From Oscillospiraceae bacterium (GTDB lineage: Bacteria > Bacillota > Clostridia > Oscillospirales > Oscillospiraceae): a DNA stretch of 11,799 bases. Location of the stretch: assembly GCA_028705905.1 (NCBI GenBank), contig JAQWCP010000023.1:1-11799 (forward strand), written 5' to 3'. The translations under genes were made by a program, and so were the position numbers. The notes under the pieces are model-generated. The model had not been told where the DNA came from, ran no database searches, and worked only from the letters and a program-made list of their open reading frames with translations. Positions 1-6,585 of this stretch are shown here, one piece after another. Numbering within the stretch: position 1 is the first letter of the stretch; each line of letters starts with the position of its first letter.

Positions 1-1074
1 ACAGAGTACCGGGATATCAACGGCCTGCCAATGAACCCCGCCGCCCGGGATTATCCTTCCGAATTTATTCAGACCGGTATTTCTGCCATCGACGGATTAA
101 ACACTTTGGTGCGCGGCCAAAAGCTTCCCATTTTCTCCGGCTCCGGTTTGCCCCACGCACACTTGGCCGCCCAGATCGCCCGGCAGGCCCGGGTGCTGGG
201 TTCCGATGAGTCCAACTTTGCCGTGGTCTTTGCTGCCATTGGCATCACTTTTGAAGAGTCGGAATTTTTTGTACAGGAATTCCGCCGCACCGGCGCCATC
301 AACCGGGCAGTCCTCTTTACCAACCTGGCCAATGACCCGGCTGTGGAGCGAATTGCCACCCCGCGAATGGCCCTCACAGCCGCAGAATATTTGGCATTTG
401 AACAAGACATGCACGTGCTGGTTATCATGACCGATATCACAAACTACGCAGAGGCGCTCCGGGAAGTTTCCGCGGCACGGAAAGAGGTTCCCGGCCGCCG
501 CGGCTATCCCGGCTACCTTTATACAGACCTTGCCAGCATGTATGAACGGGCCGGACGGCGGGTGGGGCAAAAGGGGTCCATCACCTTGATCCCCATTCTG
601 ACCATGCCAGAAGACGACAAAACCCACCCCATTCCAGATCTCACCGGATATATCACCGAAGGGCAGATCATCCTATCCCGCACCTTGTATCGGCAGGGTA
701 TCTTGCCGCCGGTGGACGTGTTGCCTTCTCTGTCCCGTCTAAAAGACAAGGGCATCGGCAAAAACAAGACGCGAGAAGACCATGCCGGCACCATGAATCA
801 GCTCTTTGCCGCTTACGCCACCGGCAAAGAGACAAAGGAACTCATGTCCATCCTGGGCGAGGCGGCTCTGACGCCGACAGATCTTTTGTACGCCAAGTTT
901 GCAGATGAATTTGAGCGCCGGTATGTGGCCCAAGGCATCGATGAAAACCGTTCCATTGAAGAAACCTTGGATCTGGGCTGGGAGCTGCTTTCGATCTTGC
1001 CTACATCGGAATTAAAGCGCGTGAGTCAGGAAATAATCGAGAAATATCTGCCCAAAAAGGACGCGCAGAAATAG
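1..1074 (+). CDS. atpB: V-type ATP synthase subunit B (5' truncated)
   Basis: This is the non-catalytic regulatory B subunit of the V1 head of a V/A-type ATPase, a cytoplasmic complex that couples ATP hydrolysis or synthesis to H+ or Na+ movement across the membrane. The frame is open from base 1, so the true start lies upstream. The 357 visible residues are roughly the C-terminal three quarters of a family usually about 460 residues long. Diagnostic stretches are [20 protein letters not shown] and [20 protein letters not shown] near the visible N-terminus. The degenerate nucleotide loop [10 protein letters not shown] replaces a Walker A GxxxxGKT, as expected for B rather than the catalytic A subunit. 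The ATG at 31 is internal (NGLPM), not the start. The stop codon overlaps the Shine-Dalgarno site of the next gene (subunit D), 13 bases upstream of its ATG, which is typical of a ntp/atp V-ATPase operon. Identification is very secure. The symbol (atpB or ntpB) depends on naming convention. Confidence 0.97.
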   Translation, partial: TEYRDINGLPMNPAARDYPSEFIQTGISAIDGLNTLVRGQKLPIFSGSGLPHAHLAAQIARQARVLGSDESNFAVVFAAIGITFEESEFFVQEFRRTGAINRAVLFTNLANDPAVERIATPRMALTAAEYLAFEQDMHVLVIMTDITNYAEALREVSAARKEVPGRRGYPGYLYTDLASMYERAGRRVGQKGSITLIPILTMPEDDKTHPIPDLTGYITEGQIILSRTLYRQGILPPVDVLPSLSRLKDKGIGKNKTREDHAGTMNQLFAAYATGKETKELMSILGEAALTPTDLLYAKFADEFERRYVAQGIDENRSIEETLDLGWELLSILPTSELKRVSQEIIEKYLPKKDAQK

Positions 1075-1087
1075 GAGGTGTCCATAT

Positions 1088-1792
1088 ATGGCATCCATCA
1101 CTGTGAATCCAACCAGAATGGAGTTGACCCGTTTGAAAGCGCGGTTAAAGACCGCCATCCGTGGTCATAAGCTGCTCAAAGGCAAACGGGACGAGCTGAT
1201 GCGTCGGTTTCTGGACAATGTGCGGCACAACAGGGAGCTGCGCACCAAGGTGGAGGAAAGCTTGATGAAAGCCCGGGCATCCTTTGCCGTGGCATCTGCC
1301 GTCATGTCACCGGAGATGTTGGAGCAGGCCCTCCTGTATCCCAAGCAGAAGGTGAACCTGGAGGTGCGCCACCAGAATATTATGAGCGTCGACGTGCCGG
1401 TATATGAATTCAAGACCTTGAATCATGACCCATCCGATCTGTACCCATATGGTTTTTCCATGACCTCCGGTGAGCTGGATATCGCAATTGAAACCCTGGC
1501 CACGGTGTTCCAAGACATGCTGGAACTGGCCCAGGTGGAAAAAACGTCTCAGCTTTTGGCGGAAGAAATTGAAAAAACCAGGCGGCGCGTCAACGCCTTG
1601 GAATATGTCCTTATCCCTAATATGCAGGAGAACATTCGATACATCTCCATGAAATTAGAGGAAAATGAACGGGGCAATATCAAAAGGCTGATGAAAGTGA
1701 AAGAAATGATCTTAGCGCAGGCATGGGAAGAGCAAAAGGCCCGTATGGAGCAGGCCATCGAAACGCAAAGGAGCCAAGATCGTTCTGAATAG
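1088..1792 (+). CDS. atpD: V-type ATP synthase subunit D
   Basis: This is the central-stalk (rotor) subunit D of the V/A-type ATPase, which transmits rotation between the V1 head and the membrane ring. The 234-residue product starts with the family hallmark NPTRMELTRLKARLKTAIRG, followed by HKLLKGKRDELMRRF at about residues 27-41. It is mostly long, charged alpha-helix. The N- and C-terminal helices (about 5-60 and 150-225) are expected to pair as the antiparallel coiled-coil shaft, with a short beta-containing middle (about 90-130). The length is slightly above the usual 200-220. The start ATG is preceded by AGGAGGTG at 1073-1080 with a 7-base spacer. It is the last gene of the operon: a strong terminator begins 8 bases after its stop. 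The order B then D matches the common V-ATPase operon order. Confidence 0.96.
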   Translation: MASITVNPTRMELTRLKARLKTAIRGHKLLKGKRDELMRRFLDNVRHNRELRTKVEESLMKARASFAVASAVMSPEMLEQALLYPKQKVNLEVRHQNIMSVDVPVYEFKTLNHDPSDLYPYGFSMTSGELDIAIETLATVFQDMLELAQVEKTSQLLAEEIEKTRRRVNALEYVLIPNMQENIRYISMKLEENERGNIKRLMKVKEMILAQAWEEQKARMEQAIETQRSQDRSE

Positions 1793-1799
1793 TTCAAAC

Positions 1800-1832
1800 A
1801 AAAAGAGTCTGTATGAGATACAGACTCTTTTT
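1800..1832. terminator. Bidirectional intrinsic terminator between atpD and the small membrane protein gene
   Basis: The 15-base arms are perfectly complementary (AAAAAGAGTCTGTAT, loop GAG, ATACAGACTCTTTTT). A run of T follows the stem on both strands. It lies between two convergent units: it ends 8 bases after atpD on the plus side and lies 23 bases beyond the stop of the minus-strand gene. It can therefore serve both. Confidence 0.92.
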
Positions 1833-1855
1833 ATGTGTAAAACATGGAGAATACC

Positions 1856-2140
1856 TTATTTTCTGTTGTCTTTCAAGTCCTTTTCCCTTGCCACAAAATG
1901 AAGCTCAATCATCTCTTCTTTTGGTTTTTTTACCAACTGACGCAAAAATCCCCCCAGCAAAGGCAGACTTGTGGCCCAAAACACAAGGCTTGCCACGCTG
2001 CGGGCGGCACCTCGTTTGTTTTCCGATACATGCAGGCCAATCAGCGCTCCAAGGGCACACAGGCAGGATTTAACCAAAAAAATGTTCAAATAATCCATAT
2101 TGTTCAAATATGCTTTACAGGCCCGGGGCAGTCGCTTCAT
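1856..2140 (-). CDS. Small two-helix membrane protein, function unknown
   Basis: The predicted product has 94 residues. Two hydrophobic segments are visible, at about residues 17-38 (around KSCLCALGALIGLHV) and 47-70 (around VASLVFWATSLPLLGGFL). They are separated by a short polar turn (SENKRGAARS) and followed by a charged, highly basic/acidic tail. From memory, the pattern of a lysine plus cysteines entering a GxLIGLxV helix resembles small clostridial proteins often labelled 'permease of phosphate ABC transporter'. That label is not supported by function, so I treat this as an uncharacterised membrane protein. The start is the ATG at 2140: a GAGGAG site ends 8 bases upstream. The in-frame GTG at 2149, which would lengthen it by three codons, falls inside that site. 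It follows deoC on the same strand after 79 bases and may be co-transcribed with it. It ends at the bidirectional terminator. Confidence 0.72.
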   Translation of the reverse strand: MKRLPRACKAYLNNMDYLNIFLVKSCLCALGALIGLHVSENKRGAARSVASLVFWATSLPLLGGFLRQLVKKPKEEMIELHFVAREKDLKDNRK

Positions 2141-2219
2141 CTGATTCACTCCTCATATAATCAATTTTTGGTGATTTCGGTAAGGACACCCTGTAGAACC
2201 TGGTTGTTCCACAAACCCT

Positions 2220-2885
2220 TTAATGTTCCATAACCGATCTTTCTTTGATCTGTTTTACAATGCCGCTGGATCCAATGCGGTGGGCGCCCAAGCGCAAAAA
2301 TTCCAGCCCCGCTTCTACCGTTCGAATGCCGCCAGCCGCCTTAATCTTCACTTGCGGGCCGACCCACTTTGCAAAAAGCGCCACGTCTTCCTTTGTGGCG
2401 CCCCCCGCACCAAAGCCCGTAGAGGTCTTGATGTAGTCTGCCCCCGCGGCCGTCACCACCTGACACATGCGGCACTTTTCTTCCTCTGTCAGCAGACAGG
2501 CCTCTACAATCACTTTTAATATGCGCCCTTGGCAAGACGCTTTCACCTGGGCAATTTCCGCCTGCACCTGATCGAACGCGCCCGATTTCACAAGCCCTAT
2601 GGACGCCACCATATCGATTTCTGATGCCCCGTTTGCAATCGCGTCCCGGGCTTCAAACACCTTCGACGCCTGGGTTTGATATCCATTGGGAAACCCAATG
2701 ACCGTGCAAACCGGCAGCTTCCCCGCCACATATTCCGCTGCTTGTTTCACAAAAGCCGGCGGAATGCACACAGACGCCACACCAAACGCAAGCCCTTCCT
2801 GACACAGCACTTTGATCTGCTCCCAGGTGGCGTCTACCGTCAGGCAGGTGTGATCCACATGTCGCAGCAATTCCCTTTCGTCCAT
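2220..2885 (-). CDS. deoC: Deoxyribose-phosphate aldolase
   Basis: This cytoplasmic class I aldolase splits 2-deoxy-D-ribose 5-phosphate into glyceraldehyde 3-phosphate and acetaldehyde, the last step of deoxynucleoside catabolism. The 221-residue product has the full DeoC TIM-barrel signature. HVDHTCL is at residues 9-15, the VIGFPNGYQ loop at 62-70, and EIDMV at 89-93 with Asp91. KVIVEAC is at 124-130. YIKTSTGF carries the Schiff-base Lys153, KIKAAGGI carries the second active-site Lys182, and the phosphate-binding end has RIGSSG. The length is typical for the bacterial short form. An AGGAG site lies just upstream of the ATG and overlaps the stop of the preceding MBL-fold gene (12-base gap), so the two are almost certainly co-transcribed. 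No other deo gene (deoA, deoB, pdp, cdd) is in the window, so the usual nucleoside operon context is absent here. Confidence 0.96.
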   Translation of the reverse strand: MDERELLRHVDHTCLTVDATWEQIKVLCQEGLAFGVASVCIPPAFVKQAAEYVAGKLPVCTVIGFPNGYQTQASKVFEARDAIANGASEIDMVASIGLVKSGAFDQVQAEIAQVKASCQGRILKVIVEACLLTEEEKCRMCQVVTAAGADYIKTSTGFGAGGATKEDVALFAKWVGPQVKIKAAGGIRTVEAGLEFLRLGAHRIGSSGIVKQIKERSVMEH

Positions 2886-2897
2886 TTGTCTCTCCTT

Positions 2898-3875
2898 TCA
2901 CACCCCTTTATAATGCCTGACCCCCATGGAGCCTTCCAAAATGTGCAGCGCACCCCGGGCAAGCAGCTCCTCCAAATGGGCGATGGTCTCCCCCACGGCA
3001 AACCACTTTTGCGCCAGTGGGAAGGTTTCCCACGATTTGCTTTGAATATTCCAGGTCATGTGTCCTGCCAATTGATATGCCGTCAGACCTGGGCGCTGCT
3101 TCAAAATCTGCTCCACCTCCCGCAGGCGGCTTTCATGGTGCGTCAGAAGCGCCTGCACCCGGGCAGAAAGCGCCATACTCGCTTCTCTATGCCCCGGCAG
3201 AGGCATAGCCACGTCATACGCCTGCAATGCCCGAAGGCTACTCAGGTAATCTCCAAGGGCATTTCCCACCCCCGGCCAGGCAATGATGTTGGGGGTAATG
3301 TCAAACAGCACATGATCCCCCAGGAACATCAGCTTTTGCGACGGCAGGTGGAGACACATGTGACCAGGCGTATGCCCGGGCATGCGCCTGCAAATCAACT
3401 CGTATCCTCCATAGGAAAGTATTTGGCCGTCTTTTACGGGCACATACCGGTCGCAAGGCGGTGGTGCATAAATCCGTGCCGGATTTTGCTCCCATAATTG
3501 CTCCAGCTCCGTTTGAGGGAACCCTTCTTTTGCAAGGCGGCTGTCAAACTTTTCCCATCCGTCCACCTCATAAGAATGCAGCCACTGTAGCTCCGTTTCG
3601 CCAATATAAATCGTGCCGGCTTGTCCCGCAAGGGCCGGCGCAAGCCCCACATGATCAGAATGATGGTGGGTGATGAAAAAATCTGTCTTCTCCAGGGGCA
3701 CCTGCAATGTATCTAAGGCGGAAAGCAGGGCCTCTTTGCATTCCGGACGACAAAATCCGGTGTCAATCAATAGATTTCGTTCGCCTGTGATCAGATAACT
3801 GTTGGTATATTTCAAAGGACTTCCCGGCAGGGGAACCAGAATTCGAACGATTCCTTTGGCACATTCTTCCAGCAT
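2898..3875 (-). CDS. MBL-fold metallo-hydrolase with C-terminal helical domain
   Basis: This is a metallo-beta-lactamase superfamily hydrolase of 325 residues. The metal site is complete: THHHSDHVG at 69-77 supplies His70, His72, Asp74 and His75. PGHTPGH at 166-172 supplies His168, GDH at 186-188 supplies Asp187, and LPGH at 226-229 supplies His229. This layout is that of the glyoxalase II/LACTB2-like group. A C-terminal region from about 235 to 325 (HHESRLREVEQIL, then a small helical bundle) resembles the winged-helix tail in LACTB2-type proteins. Substrate cannot be told from sequence; thioester, lactone and phosphodiester hydrolysis are all possible. The start at 3875 is chosen because AAGGAG lies 7 bases upstream. 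A longer in-frame ATG at 3932 would put the -10 element inside the gene. It is the first gene of the unit with deoC; any functional link to deoxynucleoside breakdown is speculation. Confidence 0.88.
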   Translation of the reverse strand: MLEECAKGIVRILVPLPGSPLKYTNSYLITGERNLLIDTGFCRPECKEALLSALDTLQVPLEKTDFFITHHHSDHVGLAPALAGQAGTIYIGETELQWLHSYEVDGWEKFDSRLAKEGFPQTELEQLWEQNPARIYAPPPCDRYVPVKDGQILSYGGYELICRRMPGHTPGHMCLHLPSQKLMFLGDHVLFDITPNIIAWPGVGNALGDYLSSLRALQAYDVAMPLPGHREASMALSARVQALLTHHESRLREVEQILKQRPGLTAYQLAGHMTWNIQSKSWETFPLAQKWFAVGETIAHLEELLARGALHILEGSMGVRHYKGV

Positions 3876-3903
3876 GTCACTTCTCCTTCTTTGTGTTGTC
3901 AGT

Positions 3904-3932
3904 ATTGTAACATGCTTTCTCCCACCGTGCAA
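3904..3932 (-). promoter_or_regulatory. Sigma-A-like promoter of the MBL hydrolase-deoC unit
   Basis: Read on the minus strand: TTGCAC (3932-3927), 17 bases, then TACAAT (3909-3904), with a TG one base before it (extended -10). The predicted transcript begins near 3897, about 20 bases before the ATG at 3875. The -35 matches the consensus only in TTG, but the -10 and spacing are good. Confidence 0.65.
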
Positions 3933-3970
3933 CGAATTGTTCCCTCTTCTGCTCTTCCCTCGCTCCTACG

Positions 3971-4002
3971 AAAAACAGGCGGACCGCGGTCCGCCTGTTT
4001 TT
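3971..4002 (-). terminator. Intrinsic terminator of coaW (perfect 32-bp palindrome)
   Basis: AAAAACAGGCGGACCG is followed directly by its exact complement CGGTCCGCCTGTTTTT. It forms a GC-rich stem ending in a T run on the minus strand. It starts right at the coaW stop codon, sharing bases 4001-4002 with the TAA. The symmetry also gives a T run on the plus strand, but no plus-strand gene ends here. Confidence 0.9.
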
Positions 4003-4843
4003 AATCTTCTTTCAATTGTCGCAGCCCTGTTTGAGCCAGAACGGCCCCAATGGCTGTGGCAAACACAGCATGGGGAGGAATGGTAAATGGGATATGGTAG
4101 AGCATTTCTATGTGGTCAAAAATCCACTTTGCCCGTGGGATGGTGGTCAGATTCCCCGTCAGGATCACATCCTCTATCCCATCATTCCGGCAGGCAAAAA
4201 CCGCCAGCATACCTATCGTTTCAAAGACCATGTTCAGCACACCCAAGGCACTGTCACCCGGCGTGGCGTTGTCCCGCCACTTGCCAAAGTTGGACGCTGT
4301 TACCGTATCGGGCAGTGTTTCAATGGGCGCATTGCTGATGTCGGCAATGGTCAAATTGACATTCTTCAAATCTCCTGTTTCCGCCAATTCCATGATGGAA
4401 GAAAAGTGGCTCACCCCGCAAAGCCTGGCGCAGAGCCCCTCGATGGTTCCGCCGCCGACACCGCTGCCGCCAATGTGAACCTCTGTATCCGCGCCCGCTT
4501 TCACGTAAGCCGTACCGGTTCCCATGCTTACCACCAGAGCCTCTTTCTTTCCCGAAAGGGCCAAGCCGCCCCGTCCAATGGCTGTAAACTCCGGCACTCT
4601 GGCCACGGGCACACCCAGCATCTGGTCCGGCAAGAAGCTTGCCCCCACGCCTGTGAGTACAATGGTAGAAAGATCCGTCACTTTTAAATTGTTTTCACGC
4701 AAAAACCGTCCCAGTCCACCATAGGCAGAAGTGACGGGATCGGACGCGCGCACTTGCAATGTGTGAATCAGTTTTCCTTCTGGGGTCAGGCCGGCCAGCT
4801 TTGTGGTGGAACCGCCAATATCAATTCCCAAAATCACATTCAT
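4001..4843 (-). CDS. coaW: Type II pantothenate kinase
   Basis: This cytoplasmic kinase phosphorylates pantothenate with ATP, the first step of coenzyme A synthesis. It has 280 residues, close to staphylococcal CoaW (about 267). It has the acetate/sugar kinase (ASKHA) fold marks of the type II family. The phosphate 1 loop is GIDIGGSTTKLAGL at 6-19. VLTGVGASF is at 62-70, followed by RVPEF with Glu85 as the likely catalytic base. The phosphate 2 loop is SMGTGTAYV at 106-114. HIGGSGVGGGTIEGL is at 123-137, and VILTGNLTT lies near the C-terminus. I chose the start at 4843 because in-frame ATGs upstream (4888 and 4951) lie inside or before the promoter. The ribosome site is weak (GAGAGG at a longer distance, or GGGAAG close by). 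It is a single-gene unit with its own promoter and terminator, and unrelated neighbours. Confidence 0.93.
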   Translation of the reverse strand: MNVILGIDIGGSTTKLAGLTPEGKLIHTLQVRASDPVTSAYGGLGRFLRENNLKVTDLSTIVLTGVGASFLPDQMLGVPVARVPEFTAIGRGGLALSGKKEALVVSMGTGTAYVKAGADTEVHIGGSGVGGGTIEGLCARLCGVSHFSSIMELAETGDLKNVNLTIADISNAPIETLPDTVTASNFGKWRDNATPGDSALGVLNMVFETIGMLAVFACRNDGIEDVILTGNLTTIPRAKWIFDHIEMLYHIPFTIPPHAVFATAIGAVLAQTGLRQLKED

Positions 4844-4876
4844 CCGTCTTCCCGCCTCTCTTCGTGCAGCTTTATT

Positions 4877-4905
4877 ATCATATGACATCCCGTTCCCTTT
4901 GTCAA
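4877..4905 (-). promoter_or_regulatory. Sigma-A promoter of coaW
   Basis: On the minus strand there is a perfect -35 TTGACA (4905-4900), exactly 17 bases, then TATGAT (4882-4877), one mismatch from TATAAT. The transcript would begin near 4870, about 27 bases before the coaW ATG at 4843. This excludes the longer start codons. Confidence 0.88.
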
Positions 4906-4927
4906 GAAAAACCCCCCTGGATTTGCA

Positions 4928-4974
4928 CAAAAACGAACACACGCCCGCCATTCCAGAAGGGATGACGAGCGTGT
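4928..4974 (-). terminator. Intrinsic terminator of murC
   Basis: On the minus strand, directly after the murC stop, ACACGCTCGTCAT pairs with ATGGCGGGCGTGT (two G-U wobbles). The stem extends through CCC/GGA to a small TTCT loop. GTTCGTTTTTG follows, giving an interrupted T run. It separates murC from coaW, which has its own promoter downstream. Confidence 0.8.
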
Positions 4975-4979
4975 CTTAT

Positions 4980-6368
4980 TCAAATTTGTTCTGGTTCTTG
5001 GACCAAAGCTTCCCCCACCGTATAGATATCGCCGGCGCCAACCGTCAGAATCAAATCACCCGGTTTTGCAATCTCCCGCAAATATGCCGTCAATTCCTGC
5101 AAGGTGGCAAAATACCGGCTGCCCGGAATTTGGTCTGCCACATCTTTGGCGGAAATCCCAATGGTGTTTTGCTCTCTGGCGGCGTAAATCTCTGCTAAAA
5201 GGATCACGTCCGCCCCTTTCAGTTCTCTGACAAAATCATCAAAAAGGGCTTTTGTTCTCGTATAGGTGTGGGGCTGAAACGCACAGATGACCCTGTCGTA
5301 AGGCAACGACTTCGCCGCACGCAGCAGTGCGTGAAGCTCGCTGGGGTGATGCGCATAATCGTCATATACCTGGGCACCATGATAAGCACCCCTGTACTGG
5401 AACCGCCGCTCCGAGCCGTGAAACCCGCCCAGACCCTTTTCAATGGCAGCTCCTGGAATTTCCAACGCAATGGCAGCGGCAGCCGCAGCCAAAGCATCAT
5501 AAACATTATGTTGGCCGGGTACACGCAGCGCAACATGGGCATACAGTCGGCCGTGATACATAATATCAAAAACCGGCAGATTATTTTCATATGTGAGGTT
5601 TGCGCAATGTACATCCGCAGTCGGCTGCAGGCCAAAGGTCAAAATCTGGCGTGCAATCCTTTCCACCGACTCCATCGCGCCGACGTCATCCGCATTGACC
5701 ACCACCACACCGGTTTCTTCCGGTGTCTGTAATGCAAAGGTACGGAAAGAATGCTGGATATCTTTCAGATCTTTAAAAAAGTCCAGATGATCTGCTTCTA
5801 CATTTAAAATGACGGCCACTGTAGGCGAGAAGCTGAGAAACGAATTGCGGTATTCACAGGACTCTAAAATGATGGTGTCTCCTTTGCCCACCCGGTGTCC
5901 AGCACCCAGCAGCGGCAATGTCCCGCCGATCATAACAGTCGGATCCACCTGTGCCTCCATAAAAATATGGGTGGTCATCGAGGTGGTGGTGGTTTTCCCG
6001 TGGGTTCCCGCAATGCAGATGGCATTGCGATATTTCTGCATCAAAGCACCCCAGACCTGGGCGCGCTCATAGACCGGGATACCAGCCTCATGCGCCGCTG
6101 CGATCTCCGGATTGTCGTCCCGCACGGCGGCTGTGCGGATCACACAGTCTGCCCCGGTTACATTCTGGGCTAGGTGCCCGATGGTAACCGGTATCCCAAC
6201 TGCGCGCAAATGATGGACGGCGGCACTCTCCTTCATATCAGACCCCGTCACGTGGACCCCGGCACCATATAGCACTTCGGCCAGAGCGCACATGGAGACC
6301 CCGCCAATTCCTACCAGGTGGGCGTGCTTTCCGGGCCGCAGCGCTTGTATCACTGCTTCATATTCCAT
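4980..6368 (-). CDS. murC: UDP-N-acetylmuramate--L-alanine ligase
   Basis: This cytoplasmic ATP-dependent ligase adds L-alanine to UDP-MurNAc, the first amino acid of the peptidoglycan stem peptide. It has 462 residues, the usual MurC length. The N-terminal UDP-binding Rossmann domain has HLVGIGGVSMCALAEVL at 17-33 and GSD at 42-44. The central domain has the ATP loop GTHGKTTT at 121-128, ESCEYRNSF at 169-177 and NVEADHLDFF at 189-198. GQHNVYDALAA is at 285-295 and RRFQ at 321-324. The C-terminal domain opens with DDYAHHPSE at 336-344, then AFQPHTYTRT. The start at 6368 has GGAGG 9 bases upstream; an in-frame ATG at 6443 lies in the -10 element. It is transcribed alone, from its own promoter with a 5' leader of about 67 bases. 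No other mur, fts or div gene is in the window, so it sits outside a dcw cluster, as is common for murC in clostridia and bacilli. Confidence 0.97.
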   Translation of the reverse strand: MEYEAVIQALRPGKHAHLVGIGGVSMCALAEVLYGAGVHVTGSDMKESAAVHHLRAVGIPVTIGHLAQNVTGADCVIRTAAVRDDNPEIAAAHEAGIPVYERAQVWGALMQKYRNAICIAGTHGKTTTTSMTTHIFMEAQVDPTVMIGGTLPLLGAGHRVGKGDTIILESCEYRNSFLSFSPTVAVILNVEADHLDFFKDLKDIQHSFRTFALQTPEETGVVVVNADDVGAMESVERIARQILTFGLQPTADVHCANLTYENNLPVFDIMYHGRLYAHVALRVPGQHNVYDALAAAAAAIALEIPGAAIEKGLGGFHGSERRFQYRGAYHGAQVYDDYAHHPSELHALLRAAKSLPYDRVICAFQPHTYTRTKALFDDFVRELKGADVILLAEIYAAREQNTIGISAKDVADQIPGSRYFATLQELTAYLREIAKPGDLILTVGAGDIYTVGEALVQEPEQI

Positions 6369-6441
6369 AATTAAGCCCCTCCAAAGGGTTTTACTAAATT
6401 TTACAAACGGGAATCTGTTCCTTCCCAACTTGCGATGTAAC

Positions 6442-6470
6442 ATTATACTACAGTTTCCTTCTCAGAACAA
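6442..6470 (-). promoter_or_regulatory. Sigma-A promoter of murC
   Basis: On the minus strand: TTGTTC (6470-6465), 17 bases, and a perfect TATAAT (6447-6442). It points to a transcript start near 6435, leaving a leader of about 67 bases before the ATG. No strong structure is seen in that leader apart from a small CCCT/AGGG hairpin touching the ribosome site. Confidence 0.82.
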
Positions 6471-6523
6471 GTGCAAGCCGTCGAATTCCTATCCCCCATT
6501 TCCACATTTTGTCCATTGGCAGG

Positions 6524-6566
6524 AAAAATACCCCTGTTTTTGCACAAAAGGTGTCAAAAACAGGGG
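6524..6566 (-). terminator. Intrinsic terminator of trpB2
   Basis: On the minus strand, CCCCTGTTTTTG, a bulged A and CAC pair with GTG and CAAAAACAGGGG around a CTTTT loop. TATTTTT follows. It begins 20 bases after the trpB2 stop codon. Confidence 0.88.
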
Positions 6567-6585
6567 CGGTTTTTCATGATGTGAA

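Noticed and set aside
97..627. Minus-strand open frame of 176 codons opposite V-ATPase subunit B
   Set aside because: It mirrors the B subunit coding sequence and has no independent support.
1844..2233. Plus-strand open frame of 129 codons over the small membrane protein
   Set aside because: It begins just after a terminator, has no ribosome site, and overlaps the better supported minus-strand gene.
2676..3497. Plus-strand open frame of 273 codons opposite deoC and the MBL hydrolase
   Set aside because: It runs antisense across two well-supported genes, has no ribosome site, and its product is rich in His, Arg and Pro without a recognisable domain, as expected for a shadow frame.
4016..4687. 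Plus-strand open frame of 223 codons opposite coaW
   Set aside because: Antisense to a gene with intact kinase motifs, its own promoter and a terminator. The product is low in hydrophobic structure and unlike any family I know.
6369..6443. 25-residue N-terminal extension of murC
   Set aside because: Its ATG lies within the TATAAT region of the murC promoter, and GGAGG is correctly spaced for the ATG at 6368.
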